This document shows positions 1 through 4,517 of a stretch of DNA of 7,753 nt, piece after piece (positions within the stretch are counted from its first letter, which is position 1; each line of letters opens with the position of its first letter). The notes beneath the pieces are model-generated. The model was not told the DNA's origin and did no database searches. It was given only the letters and a program-made list of their open reading frames with translations. The position numbers and the translations under genes are program-made. The DNA is taken from assembly GCA_001779055.1 (NCBI GenBank), contig MFJA01000035.1, positions 8,069 through 15,821 of the forward strand. The letters are read 5' to 3'. The DNA is from Candidatus Gottesmanbacteria bacterium RBG_16_37_8 (lineage in GTDB: Bacteria > Patescibacteriota > Microgenomatia > 2-02-FULL-39-11).

Positions 1-1
1 T

Positions 2-313
2 GTCAAAGCTTACAACGACAAAACAAGTGATAAAAAAGGTCAGGTTATTCCGGCTGTCATCACCGTTTATACCGACCGCACCTTCTCCTTTATTACAAAA
101 TTGCCTCCGGTTGCCGAAATGATCAAAAAAAAGATAAAGCTGGAAAAAGGCAGCGGAAAAGCCGGCCGCGATTCAGCAGGTACCCTCTCCAAAGCACAGG
201 CTGAAGAAATTGCCAAAGAAAAAATGGGCGACCTCAACTGTGACACTCTTGAGGCAGCCGTCAAGGTAGTTGAAGGAACAGCCCGCTCCATGGGAGTCAA
301 AGTGGAAGGCTAA
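2..313 (+). CDS. rplK: 50S ribosomal protein L11, C-terminal part (5' end outside window)
   Basis: This is the 3' part of the L11 gene. The frame is open from the first bases and reads VKAYNDKTSDKKGQVIPAVI..., then TVYTDRTFSFITKLPP, KGSGKAGRDSAGTLSKAQ and the ending EGTARSMGVKVEG. These are the conserved L11 landmarks (VITVY.DRSF.F.TK.PP, the GxGTxSxAQ-like turn and the EGTARSMG C-terminus). About 103 of the usual ~140 residues are visible: the end of the N-terminal domain and the whole C-terminal domain, which in the family binds the GTPase-associated region of 23S rRNA. It stops with TAA six bases before rplA, the usual rplK-rplA order, and the two are presumably cotranscribed. A short internal TTG-started reading begins at 101, but the frame clearly continues upstream of it. 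Identification is firm; the start lies outside the window. Confidence 0.97.
   Translation, partial: VKAYNDKTSDKKGQVIPAVITVYTDRTFSFITKLPPVAEMIKKKIKLEKGSGKAGRDSAGTLSKAQAEEIAKEKMGDLNCDTLEAAVKVVEGTARSMGVKVEG
304..309 (+). promoter_or_regulatory. Probable ribosome binding site of rplA (GGAAGG)
   Basis: GGAAGG lies inside the last codons of rplK, 10 bases before the ATG at 320. The spacing is slightly long. It supports 320 as the rplA start and translation linked to rplK. Confidence 0.45.
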
Positions 314-319
314 AATACA

Positions 320-1207
320 ATGGGAAAAATAAGAATCACAACTATAGGCGGAAAAGAAGAAAAAGAAGTTCGTGAAAAACGAAAAGTTCAGCGCGAGGAG
401 AAGAAAAAAAGAGAACATGCAGACCAAAAAGAGGAAAAAGTCCACATCTCCGGCATGAAGGGCGGCCAAAGGGTCAAAACAGTCGGAGCAGGAAGCGTTG
501 AGGAAGAGGAAAAGTTAATCCAGCTTGCCCATGAAGTTGAAAAAGACCAAACAGAAGGCATTCATTTAGAGGAAGAAGAAAAAAAAGCCAAAAAGAAAAA
601 GAAAGTCAAAGTAAGAGGTAAAAACTACCAGACAGCTCTTCTCAAGCTTGACCACAAAAAAGTTTACCAAATAGAAGAAGCCCTGCCCCTTTTAAGAGAC
701 GTGTCTTTTGCCAAATTTGATCCGACCGTTGAACTCCACATTAATATTACGGAAAAAGGTTTAAGAGGTAGCGCTGCCTTGCCTCATGGAACAGGTAAAA
801 AAATCAGAGTAGCCATAGCTGATGAAAGAAATGTTGACAAATTGGTTGAAGAAATTGGCCAGGGTAAAATCAATTTTGACATTCTCATTGCTCACCCCAA
901 GGCTGTCTCAAGGCTGGCCCGTGTTGCCAAATATTTAGGCCCCAAGGGGCTAATGCCCAATCCCAAAAACGGGACAATTTCAGAAACTCCTGAAATAGTT
1001 GCCAAAAAGCTGGAAGGCGGTGAGGTTAACTGGAAAAGCGAATCCCAGTTCCCGATAATCCATCAGATCATCGGAAAATTATCCTACCAAGACGATCAGT
1101 TAGCCGAAAACATCCGGGCCTTAATCAAATCCATCGGAGTCCTTAAAATCAAAAACATCACCCTCAAATCCACCATGTCCCCGGGTATAAAAATCCAAGT
1201 AAATTAA
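320..1207 (+). CDS. rplA: 50S ribosomal protein L1 with charged N-terminal extension
   Basis: L1 forms the mobile L1 stalk near the ribosomal E site and in many bacteria represses its own operon. The core spans residues ~100-295: KNYQTALLKLD (102-111), AKFDPTVELHINI (131-143), LPHGTGKKIRVA (154-165), the L1 signature LGPKGLMPNPKNGT (206-219) and the C-terminal TLKSTMSPGIKI (281-292). Ahead of it is a ~99-residue extension rich in Lys and Glu, beginning MGKIRITTIGG and including HISGMKGGQRVKTVGAG (42-58). Total length is 295 residues against ~230 for most bacteria, yet the core is only ~196. It is shortened after ELHINI, after RVAIADE and just before the C-terminal strand. From memory, such an extended L1 is a CPR/Microgenomates trait; this was not checked by search. 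It follows rplK by 6 bases. Its 3' end is repeated twice downstream as relics. Confidence 0.97.
   Translation: MGKIRITTIGGKEEKEVREKRKVQREEKKKREHADQKEEKVHISGMKGGQRVKTVGAGSVEEEEKLIQLAHEVEKDQTEGIHLEEEEKKAKKKKKVKVRGKNYQTALLKLDHKKVYQIEEALPLLRDVSFAKFDPTVELHINITEKGLRGSAALPHGTGKKIRVAIADERNVDKLVEEIGQGKINFDILIAHPKAVSRLARVAKYLGPKGLMPNPKNGTISETPEIVAKKLEGGEVNWKSESQFPIIHQIIGKLSYQDDQLAENIRALIKSIGVLKIKNITLKSTMSPGIKIQVN
1155..1194 (+). repeat. Direct repeat, copy 1 (inside the rplA 3' end)
   Basis: These 40 bases are identical to 2468-2507. They encode ITLKSTMSPGIKI of L1. Similarity continues past the exact block to the stop codon: tccaagtaaattaa here against ttcaaattagttaa in copy 2. Confidence 0.97.
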
Positions 1208-1215
1208 GTAAATTA
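1198..1215 (+). repeat. 9-bp tandem duplication over the rplA stop codon
   Basis: AGTAAATTA occurs twice in a row (1198-1206 and 1207-1215), spanning the TAA stop of rplA at 1205-1207. Removing either unit leaves the L1 C-terminus (VN, then stop) unchanged. It could be replication slippage or the scar of an insertion or excision at the left edge of the cargo. Confidence 0.7.
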
Positions 1216-1218
1216 ATC

Positions 1219-1247
1219 TTGTTAAAATATCGAGCTTAGAGTAAAAT
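1219..1247 (+). promoter_or_regulatory. Promoter of the toxin-antitoxin pair
   Basis: TTGTTA (1219-1224, four of six consensus bases) and TAAAAT (1242-1247, five of six) are separated by 17 bp. Transcription would start near 1254, about 3 bases before the ATG at 1257, so the mRNA would be nearly leaderless. No Shine-Dalgarno sequence precedes that ATG. Confidence 0.55.
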
Positions 1248-1256
1248 AATTTCACT

Positions 1257-1469
1257 ATGGATAATCAAATAATCACTATTCTTACTAAAATTCGAAAGGA
1301 TCTCACCGAGGTTAAAAAAAAGTTAGAAGACTTGGAGCCTGTATATGGAAGCAATATATGGTGGGACTGGTCTGACCATCGAGCAATAAAAGATTATCAG
1401 GAAGGTAATTATAAAAAAGTATCCTCAAAAAATAAATTAAAAAAACTTCTCCAATCTTTTAAGAGTTAA
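1257..1469 (+). CDS. Probable antitoxin of a type II toxin-antitoxin pair
   Basis: A 70-residue protein that I do not recognise by family. Residues ~5-27 (IITILTKIRKDLTEVKKKLEDL) have an amphipathic, coiled-coil-like pattern. A Trp-rich stretch follows (IWWDWSDHRAIKDYQEGNY, 34-52) and then a Lys-rich tail. The antitoxin role is inferred from position: its TAA stop is directly followed by the ATG of a RelE/ParE-like toxin with no gap, the classic antitoxin-first arrangement. The second half resembles the extended toxin-wrapping tails of such antitoxins. No ribbon-helix-helix or helix-turn-helix DNA-binding domain is obvious, so autoregulation may be absent or use an unrecognised fold. The start at 1257 is supported by a promoter that leaves room for only about 3 leader bases. 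Confidence 0.72.
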   Translation: MDNQIITILTKIRKDLTEVKKKLEDLEPVYGSNIWWDWSDHRAIKDYQEGNYKKVSSKNKLKKLLQSFKS

Positions 1470-1727
1470 ATGAATTTGGTCTTTACCAAACAGGCTGAGA
1501 AATTATATAAGAAACTACCTCCAGAAATCCAAAGGAAAGCAGACAAACAATTCCTCTTTTTAATCTCTAATTACCTTCACCCGTCTTTAAGATCAAGAAA
1601 AATGTCTGGATTGAATAAATTTGAAGCCAGAATTGACATAAATTATCGATTCACTTTTTTCATTGATGACGAAAATATTGTCATCTTAACTGTTGGACCT
1701 CATGATATCGGTCTTGGAAAACACTAA
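1470..1727 (+). CDS. RelE/ParE superfamily toxin
   Basis: An 85-residue protein with the compact RelE/ParE layout. It starts with a beta strand (MNLVFTKQAEKLYKKLP), continues through helical segments (PPEIQRKADKQFLFLISNYL), then reaches the family-like HPSLRSRKMSGLNKFEARI (37-55), NYRFTFFID (58-66) and a C-terminal strand VILTVGPHDIGLGKH (71-85). In the family, RelE-type members are ribosome-dependent mRNA endonucleases and ParE-type members act on gyrase. Conserved basic residues (Lys44, Arg54, Arg60) and His78/His85 fit a ribonuclease-type member, but this cannot be settled by eye. It begins immediately after the upstream ORF stop, implying translational coupling, and lies in the cargo inserted behind rplA. 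The length is normal and nothing looks broken. Confidence 0.85.
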   Translation: MNLVFTKQAEKLYKKLPPEIQRKADKQFLFLISNYLHPSLRSRKMSGLNKFEARIDINYRFTFFIDDENIVILTVGPHDIGLGKH

Positions 1728-1767
1728 TCGAGAAATTATCTTCCAAAAAATGTGTGATTGTCTATTT

Positions 1768-1926
1768 TCAGAATCTATAATCGGCTAAATCCTCCTTTAC
1801 AACCCCAAAACCTTCAGGAAGTTTTGCCAAATTGAATCTCTCTGACGCAAGCACCATTATTATCGCCAACTGTACCTCAACAAAACCAAACGATAACTTG
1901 AACTTGCTTTTTAACACATCATTCAT
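1768..1926 (-). CDS. Small unrecognised ORF with its own promoter
   Basis: A 52-residue minus-strand frame, beginning MNDVLKSKFKLSFGFVEVQ and ending KLPEGFGVVKEDLADYRF. It matches no family I know. Support comes from a well-formed promoter upstream (TTGACA, 18 bp, TATGGT at 1976-1947) whose start point would lie about 14 bases before the ATG, and from protein-like composition with no low-complexity stretch. An in-frame stop just upstream fixes the start at this ATG. A short overlapping frame starting inside the -10 box (MVKVRILLHE, then stop) runs into the ATG in another phase, so a frameshifted longer gene is possible. It sits between the toxin and the GIY-YIG gene and could be cargo, a regulator or a decaying gene. 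Confidence 0.4.
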   Translation of the reverse strand: MNDVLKSKFKLSFGFVEVQLAIIMVLASERFNLAKLPEGFGVVKEDLADYRF

Positions 1927-1946
1927 GTAAAAGGATTCTTACTTTA

Positions 1947-1976
1947 ACCATATGTCTTATATTCGATTATTGTCAA
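1947..1976 (-). promoter_or_regulatory. Minus-strand promoter for the small ORF
   Basis: Read on the minus strand: TTGACA (1976-1971, perfect consensus), 18 bp, TATGGT (1952-1947, four of six). The same hexamers and spacing recur at 5660-5689. The core CTATTGACAATA also recurs at the promoter at 6574. Confidence 0.5.
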
Positions 1977-2021
1977 TAGGAAATCAATCTCGATACTGTT
2001 CAGAGTTACGGACACAACTTA

Positions 2022-2069
2022 TGTCATTGCGAGGAGTCCCGATTTGATCGGGACGACAAAGCAATCCCG
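2022..2069 (+). repeat. Palindromic repeat, left copy (upstream of the GIY-YIG gene)
   Basis: TGTCATTGCGAGG (2022-2034) and GCAATCCCG (2061-2069) enclose a perfect 8-bp hairpin, GTCCCGAT-ttg-ATCGGGAC (2036-2054). Both end sequences recur in inverted orientation at 2392-2435 around a different hairpin. This is a REP-like or MITE-like architecture. Confidence 0.85.
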
Positions 2070-2080
2070 TTGGAATTAAG

Positions 2081-2087
2081 AAGAAGG
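2081..2087 (+). promoter_or_regulatory. Ribosome binding site of the GIY-YIG gene
   Basis: AAGAAGG ends 7 bases before the ATG at 2095. It is one of the few good Shine-Dalgarno sites in the window and fixes this start. Confidence 0.65.
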
Positions 2088-2094
2088 TCGCGAT

Positions 2095-2382
2095 ATGCAG
2101 AAATACTACTGTGTATATATCATCACCAATTCCCGTAATACTGTTTTTTATACGGGTGTTACAGGCAACCTTACCGAAAGAATCTACGATCATAAGAATA
2201 AATCAGTCTCCTCATTCAGCAGCAAATATAATCTGGAAAAACTTGTTTATTATGAAATATTTGAAGACATCAAACAGGCGATAATAAGAGAAAAACAGAT
2301 TAAGGCGGGAAACAGAAAAAAGAAAATTGAATTCATCAGTTCTATTAATCCAGAGTGGAAAGATCTCTATGATACGCTTTAG
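2095..2382 (+). CDS. GIY-YIG endonuclease domain protein (small, UPF0213-like)
   Basis: A 95-residue single-domain GIY-YIG protein. The two signature strands appear as CVYI (6-9) and YTGVT (19-23). They are followed by Arg29 and His33 (ERIYDHK), Glu66 in REKQIK, the likely metal ligand, and Asn73 in AGNRKK, a pattern typical of the short stand-alone family. In this superfamily the domain makes metal-dependent cuts in DNA and occurs in homing, repair and restriction enzymes. The biological role of the short stand-alone members is poorly defined. There is no extra DNA-binding domain. The start is supported by AAGAAGG seven bases upstream. Inverted palindromic repeats flank the gene, and the whole sits at the junction with a duplicated rplA tail, which suggests a role in mobility or homing. 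All catalytic-type residues are present, so it is probably active. Confidence 0.9.
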   Translation: MQKYYCVYIITNSRNTVFYTGVTGNLTERIYDHKNKSVSSFSSKYNLEKLVYYEIFEDIKQAIIREKQIKAGNRKKKIEFISSINPEWKDLYDTL

Positions 2383-2391
2383 GTAATACAT

Positions 2392-2435
2392 CGGGATTGC
2401 CACGGTCCGAAGCACCATCGGACCTCGCAATGACA
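2392..2435 (-). repeat. Palindromic repeat, right copy (downstream of the GIY-YIG gene)
   Basis: On the plus strand CGGGATTGC (2392-2400) and CCTCGCAATGACA (2423-2435) are the reverse complements of the ends of the repeat at 2022-2069. The centre is a 7-bp hairpin GGTCCGA-agcacca-TCGGACC (2404-2424). The core sequence differs from the left copy but pairing is kept. It starts 9 bases after the GIY-YIG stop and has no U-run, so it is not a standard terminator. Confidence 0.85.
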
Positions 2436-2436
2436 A

Positions 2437-2520
2437 ATTAATGGGACACTGAAATGCGCAAGTCGGGACATCACCCTCAAATCCACCATGTCCCCGGGTA
2501 TAAAAATTCAAATTAGTTAA
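2437..2520 (+). pseudogene. Relic of an rplA 3' end (second L1 C-terminus)
   Basis: In frame, the last residues read DITLKSTMSPGIKIQIS and a TAA stop, a complete L1 C-terminus that differs from the intact gene (IQVN) only at the very end. Upstream, INGTLKCASRD is plausibly homologous to SIGVLKIKN of the intact L1, so the relic appears to begin right after the palindromic repeat. There is no start codon or upstream L1 body, so it is a leftover 3' end. The alternative, a simple 40-bp duplication, would not explain the conserved frame, the separate stop codon and the weaker upstream similarity. Confidence 0.8.
2468..2507 (+). repeat. Direct repeat, copy 2 (inside the rplA relic)
   Basis: Identical over 40 bases to 1155-1194. 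The repeat-to-repeat distance is 1313 bp. The identity starts abruptly at acatcacc, whereas bases just before it differ. Confidence 0.97.
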
Positions 2521-2524
2521 TCCA

Positions 2525-3589
2525 TTAATAATATCCATCTCTCTCTGCACCTTTACGTCTTCGATGTCCTTCATAACCCCTATGAGTTTCAGGGTTGAGA
2601 AAGCTTTCAAGCCTAGAATCATTAAAACCTGAAATCGGCAACAGTTCTCCATTCAACTTCACTTCATCTAATTTCATGACCAATTCATATGCACTTCTAA
2701 AATCAAGAAACTCATGCAATCCTCTTAACAAAACATGTCTTGGATCATTAGGATCAGCAACTATTGCAAAAATAGCTTCATTGGGTTCTAATGGTTTTGT
2801 ATTTACACTTTTTAACGATAAATTGACAGTATCTTTAACAGTTGCATCAATATCCCCAGAAGTTGGAGCAACATTTTCATATTCCAGAGCGCCCTCATGC
2901 ATTACATAGATTGATTTCACTCCTAGGGATAAACCCCCAACTATCGCTCTAGCTGTATCGTCAAAATAGAAAGCATTTCGCAATCTCCCTGATTTGTCTC
3001 TCCAAGGTTTGAAACCATGTTTTACTTCCGCTTCTTTTAACGCCCTCCCAATCAATTCTTCTCTTTTTCTTCCTTCATCACCACAAACCATAAAATCTAT
3101 TCTCTGTCCAATTATCTCTGGCAGTCTGACTTTCATCACTTCTCGCGGGTTACCAGTAACGATAACTTTAAGATATGATTTTCCCTCTTCTACATTAGAA
3201 ATACTATTTAAGAATTCTAAAAAATCTTGATAGACTAATTCATCATCAAATTTTCTAACCTCTCTTTCATGCAAATTTGCCATAATAAGTTTTGCCCGTA
3301 ATCTATAAAATCTATCTTTAAATTCGTTTTGCTCTACTGGAATAATATTTAATTGGTTGCATAAAACTTCTAAGAAATAAGAGTCTGTCGTTCCTTTTGT
3401 TTGGCTAAATATGCTTCTCCAGTTAAGCTTAGAGGTCCTCTCTTCTCCAAACAAAAAATCAGCAGTCTCTCTCATGATGTTAAAAGAATGAAGTGACGGT
3501 CTGACTATGGGACCGTCATAATCAAACATTAAAAGACGATTAGGCTTATTCACAATTTTGGAATTATAACATACCCTATAATAATTCAT
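2525..3589 (-). CDS. HAD-superfamily hydrolase with C-terminal extension
   Basis: Up to 354 residues. HAD motifs in order: motif I FDYDGP (22-27; Asp23 nucleophile, Asp25 acid/base), a helical cap region (~35-130), motif II VIVTGNP (142-148, Thr145), a basic residue around GRKREE (173-178) as motif III, and motif IV FYFDDTARAI (207-216, Asp210/Asp211). In the family this is a Mg-dependent phosphohydrolase core, usually a phosphatase; the substrate cannot be read. The ~110 residues after GVKSIYVM are an extra segment I do not recognise, ending in a basic tail (HRRRKGAERDGYY). The longest frame starts at ATG 3589, but an extended -10 box (TGTTATAAT, 3571-3563) lies inside its first codons. The GTG at 3553 (NKPNRLLMFDYDG...) or ATG at 3529 is therefore the more likely start. 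The gene is the sole cargo between two rplA relics, antiparallel to rplA. Confidence 0.88.
   Translation of the reverse strand: MNYYRVCYNSKIVNKPNRLLMFDYDGPIVRPSLHSFNIMRETADFLFGEERTSKLNWRSIFSQTKGTTDSYFLEVLCNQLNIIPVEQNEFKDRFYRLRAKLIMANLHEREVRKFDDELVYQDFLEFLNSISNVEEGKSYLKVIVTGNPREVMKVRLPEIIGQRIDFMVCGDEGRKREELIGRALKEAEVKHGFKPWRDKSGRLRNAFYFDDTARAIVGGLSLGVKSIYVMHEGALEYENVAPTSGDIDATVKDTVNLSLKSVNTKPLEPNEAIFAIVADPNDPRHVLLRGLHEFLDFRSAYELVMKLDEVKLNGELLPISGFNDSRLESFLNPETHRGYEGHRRRKGAERDGYY
3563..3571 (-). promoter_or_regulatory. Extended -10 promoter of the HAD gene
   Basis: The minus strand reads TGTTATAAT, a perfect TATAAT with the TGn extension and no clear -35. The start point would fall near 3556, three bases before GTG 3553 in the HAD frame. 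The 9-base gap from -10 box to start codon equals that of the antitoxin promoter. Confidence 0.5.
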
Positions 3590-3727
3590 TTAAAAAAAAA
3601 TCAGCTCTCTCAATATTTCCATTCTTTAACCAAATCAATTGGGAATCAAAAATACATCACCCCTCAACTCTCTCTGCCAACTGGCGGATCCACCATGAAC
3701 CCGGGAATTAAAATTCTCGCAGAATAA
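3590..3727 (+). pseudogene. Diverged relic of an rplA 3' end (third L1 C-terminus)
   Basis: One frame reads KKNQLSQYFHSLTKSIG, then NQKYITPQLSLPTGG, then STMNPGIKILAE and TAA. It aligns with L1 residues ~258-295 (DDQLAENIRALIKSIG ... ITLKSTMSPGIKI). The match to KSIG and to STM.PGIKI is unmistakable, and the length between them differs by only a few residues. There is no start codon, and the 5' side runs into the HAD gene on the other strand, so the L1 body is missing. It lies 39 bases before the next gene, where an ancestral rplA stop codon would be expected. At nucleotide level it is much more diverged from the intact gene than the relic at 2437-2520, so it is older or from another lineage. 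Confidence 0.82.
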
Positions 3728-3730
3728 CAG

Positions 3731-3764
3731 TTGACTGTCTCCTCAAGAAACCCTACATTATAAT
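3731..3764 (+). promoter_or_regulatory. Promoter of the CHAP hydrolase gene
   Basis: TTGACT (3731-3736), 17 bp, TACATT (3754-3759). A perfect TATAAT (3759-3764) overlaps it but lies 22 bp from the -35. With TACATT as the -10, transcription would start at about 3766, one base before the ATG at 3767, giving a leaderless mRNA. There is no Shine-Dalgarno site. Confidence 0.5.
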
Positions 3765-3766
3765 TA

Positions 3767-4498
3767 ATGCCCAAAAAACTGCTGCTGATTTCATTCCTTC
3801 TCCTTTTCCTTAACTTATTTCTGGTCAAAAACATCTCCTTCGCCCAAACACCGACCTCTCCCAAATCCATCAAATTCGGCTATTTCACTCCGCCTCCTAC
3901 CCGTACTCCCACCCAAACTCCAATACCCTTGCCAACCGATCCGGCAGGCCCGACACCCACCGGCCCCACTCCAACCGGTCCCACTCCGACTGATGAACCG
4001 GACGGCAATAAAATCCCAGAAGTTATCGATCTGGTTAATCAGATAAGACAACACTGTACTAACGGTGTGATCTATGACGGCAATATTGACTGCATAGACA
4101 AATTAGTCTTGCCCCGTGCTGTTGAAGCCGAAGTTAAAAGCGAATTGAAATTTTCCGTCACCTGGAATAATTTTCTGCAGTGCGTCGGTTTTGTCAGAGC
4201 GTCAACTGCCAGAAAATATGGAACAGCAGTTGATAAAGGTGGCGATGCTATTAACTTTTCTACCAATGTCCCAACCGGTTATATATTCATAGATAAAAAT
4301 TCAGGTGTTAAAATAAAAATTAATGATCTGGCAATCTGGGATTATGATACTTGGGGTCATATTGCTTATGTTATCCAGGTAAATAGCAGTAATGTTTTCC
4401 AGGTTGCCGAAGCCAATTTTAGTAGTAATGGAAAAGTTGAAATAACTAGCAAAACAGTTGATAGTCCGAATTTAATCGGTTGGATCCGCAGAGTTTAA
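3767..4498 (+). CDS. Secreted CHAP-domain peptidoglycan hydrolase
   Basis: A 243-residue protein. Residues 1-26 form a signal peptide (Lys-Lys, long hydrophobic core, SFA cleavage site before QTP). Residues ~28-78 are a Pro/Thr-rich linker with three GPTPT units (61-75). Residues ~130-243 resemble a CHAP domain: QCVGFV with Cys139 as candidate nucleophile, NDLAIWDYDTWGHIAYV with His198, then VAEANF (Glu215, Asn217) and a closing GWIRRV. CHAP enzymes are amidases or endopeptidases that cut peptidoglycan. The exported domain could act in cell division, wall remodelling or contact with other cells. Two further Cys (97 and 109) between linker and domain might pair. It begins 39 bases after the oldest rplA relic, so it was probably the original gene downstream of rplA. 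Catalytic residues were assigned by pattern, not by alignment. Confidence 0.87.
   Translation: MPKKLLLISFLLLFLNLFLVKNISFAQTPTSPKSIKFGYFTPPPTRTPTQTPIPLPTDPAGPTPTGPTPTGPTPTDEPDGNKIPEVIDLVNQIRQHCTNGVIYDGNIDCIDKLVLPRAVEAEVKSELKFSVTWNNFLQCVGFVRASTARKYGTAVDKGGDAINFSTNVPTGYIFIDKNSGVKIKINDLAIWDYDTWGHIAYVIQVNSSNVFQVAEANFSSNGKVEITSKTVDSPNLIGWIRRV
3947..3991 (+). repeat. Three 15-bp repeats encoding GPTPT
   Basis: Units at 3947-3961, 3962-3976 and 3977-3991 each encode Gly-Pro-Thr-Pro-Thr with small synonymous differences. They form a wall-spanning linker of the CHAP protein and could vary in number by slippage. Confidence 0.85.
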
Positions 4499-4517
4499 TA
4501 GTGAACGAAGTCGAACT

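Larger units (their letters stand above)
2022..2435. mobile_element. Candidate GIY-YIG/palindrome mobile unit
   Basis: A 414-bp unit consisting of a GIY-YIG nuclease gene enclosed by two palindromic repeats in inverted orientation. It resembles the logic of REP elements paired with a nuclease or transposase-like gene. Its right end lies one base before the second rplA relic. GGACAC occurs just outside both ends (2010-2015 and 2444-2449), a possible but weak target duplication. Mobility is inferred and no copy elsewhere can be seen from here. Confidence 0.45.
1208..2436. mobile_element. Candidate insert 1 between two rplA 3' ends (TA pair, small ORF, GIY-YIG)
   Basis: This block lies between the stop codon of intact rplA and a second rplA tail at 2437-2520. 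The flanking tails share a 40-bp perfect direct repeat (1155-1194, 2468-2507). It carries a toxin-antitoxin pair, a small minus-strand ORF and a GIY-YIG nuclease between inverted palindromes. These gene types are typical of mobile or accessory DNA and not of ribosomal operons. No integrase or transposase is visible, so the mechanism is unknown. The left edge could lie anywhere within the repeated rplA tail. Confidence 0.55.
2521..3589. mobile_element. Candidate insert 2 between rplA relics (HAD gene)
   Basis: The block is bounded on the left by the stop codon of the second rplA tail (2518-2520) and on the right by the diverged third tail starting near 3590. It contains one minus-strand gene that fills it almost completely: the gene stops 4 bases from the left boundary. 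No repeats or recombination genes were seen at its edges. It may be a separate insertion or part of the same imported segment as insert 1. Confidence 0.45.

Noticed and set aside
173..469. 98-residue minus-strand ORF across the rplK-rplA junction
   Set aside because: It lies antisense to two certain ribosomal protein genes and its Phe/Leu-rich composition is the shadow of Lys/Glu codons.
2404..2424. Hairpin after the GIY-YIG gene as an intrinsic terminator
   Set aside because: No T-run follows, and the hairpin is the centre of a repeat that also occurs upstream of the gene, so a repeat element explains it better.
2010..2449. GGACAC on both sides of the GIY-YIG unit as a target-site duplication
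   Set aside because: It is only six bases, at unequal distances from the repeat ends (6 and 8 bases). The right copy may simply belong to the rplA relic. Kept as a note, not a feature.
2212..2652. 146-residue minus-strand ORF
   Set aside because: It overlaps the GIY-YIG gene, the right palindrome, an rplA relic and the HAD 3' end at once. It reads through the repeat and has no coherent protein features.
2595..3230. Plus-strand ORFs at 2595-2909 and 2994-3230
   Set aside because: Both are antisense shadows inside the HAD gene, which has all four HAD motifs on the minus strand.
3530..3589. Extension of the third rplA relic upstream into the HAD gene start
   Set aside because: The plus-strand frame stays open back to a stop at 3530 and shows a YPIII stretch like FPII of L1, but spacing to QLSQYF does not fit and the similarity is too short to trust.
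3664..4266. Minus-strand ORFs at 3664-3873, 3815-4054 and 4072-4266
   Set aside because: They lie antisense to the CHAP protein gene and show Gly/Arg-rich shadow composition opposite the Pro/Thr linker.
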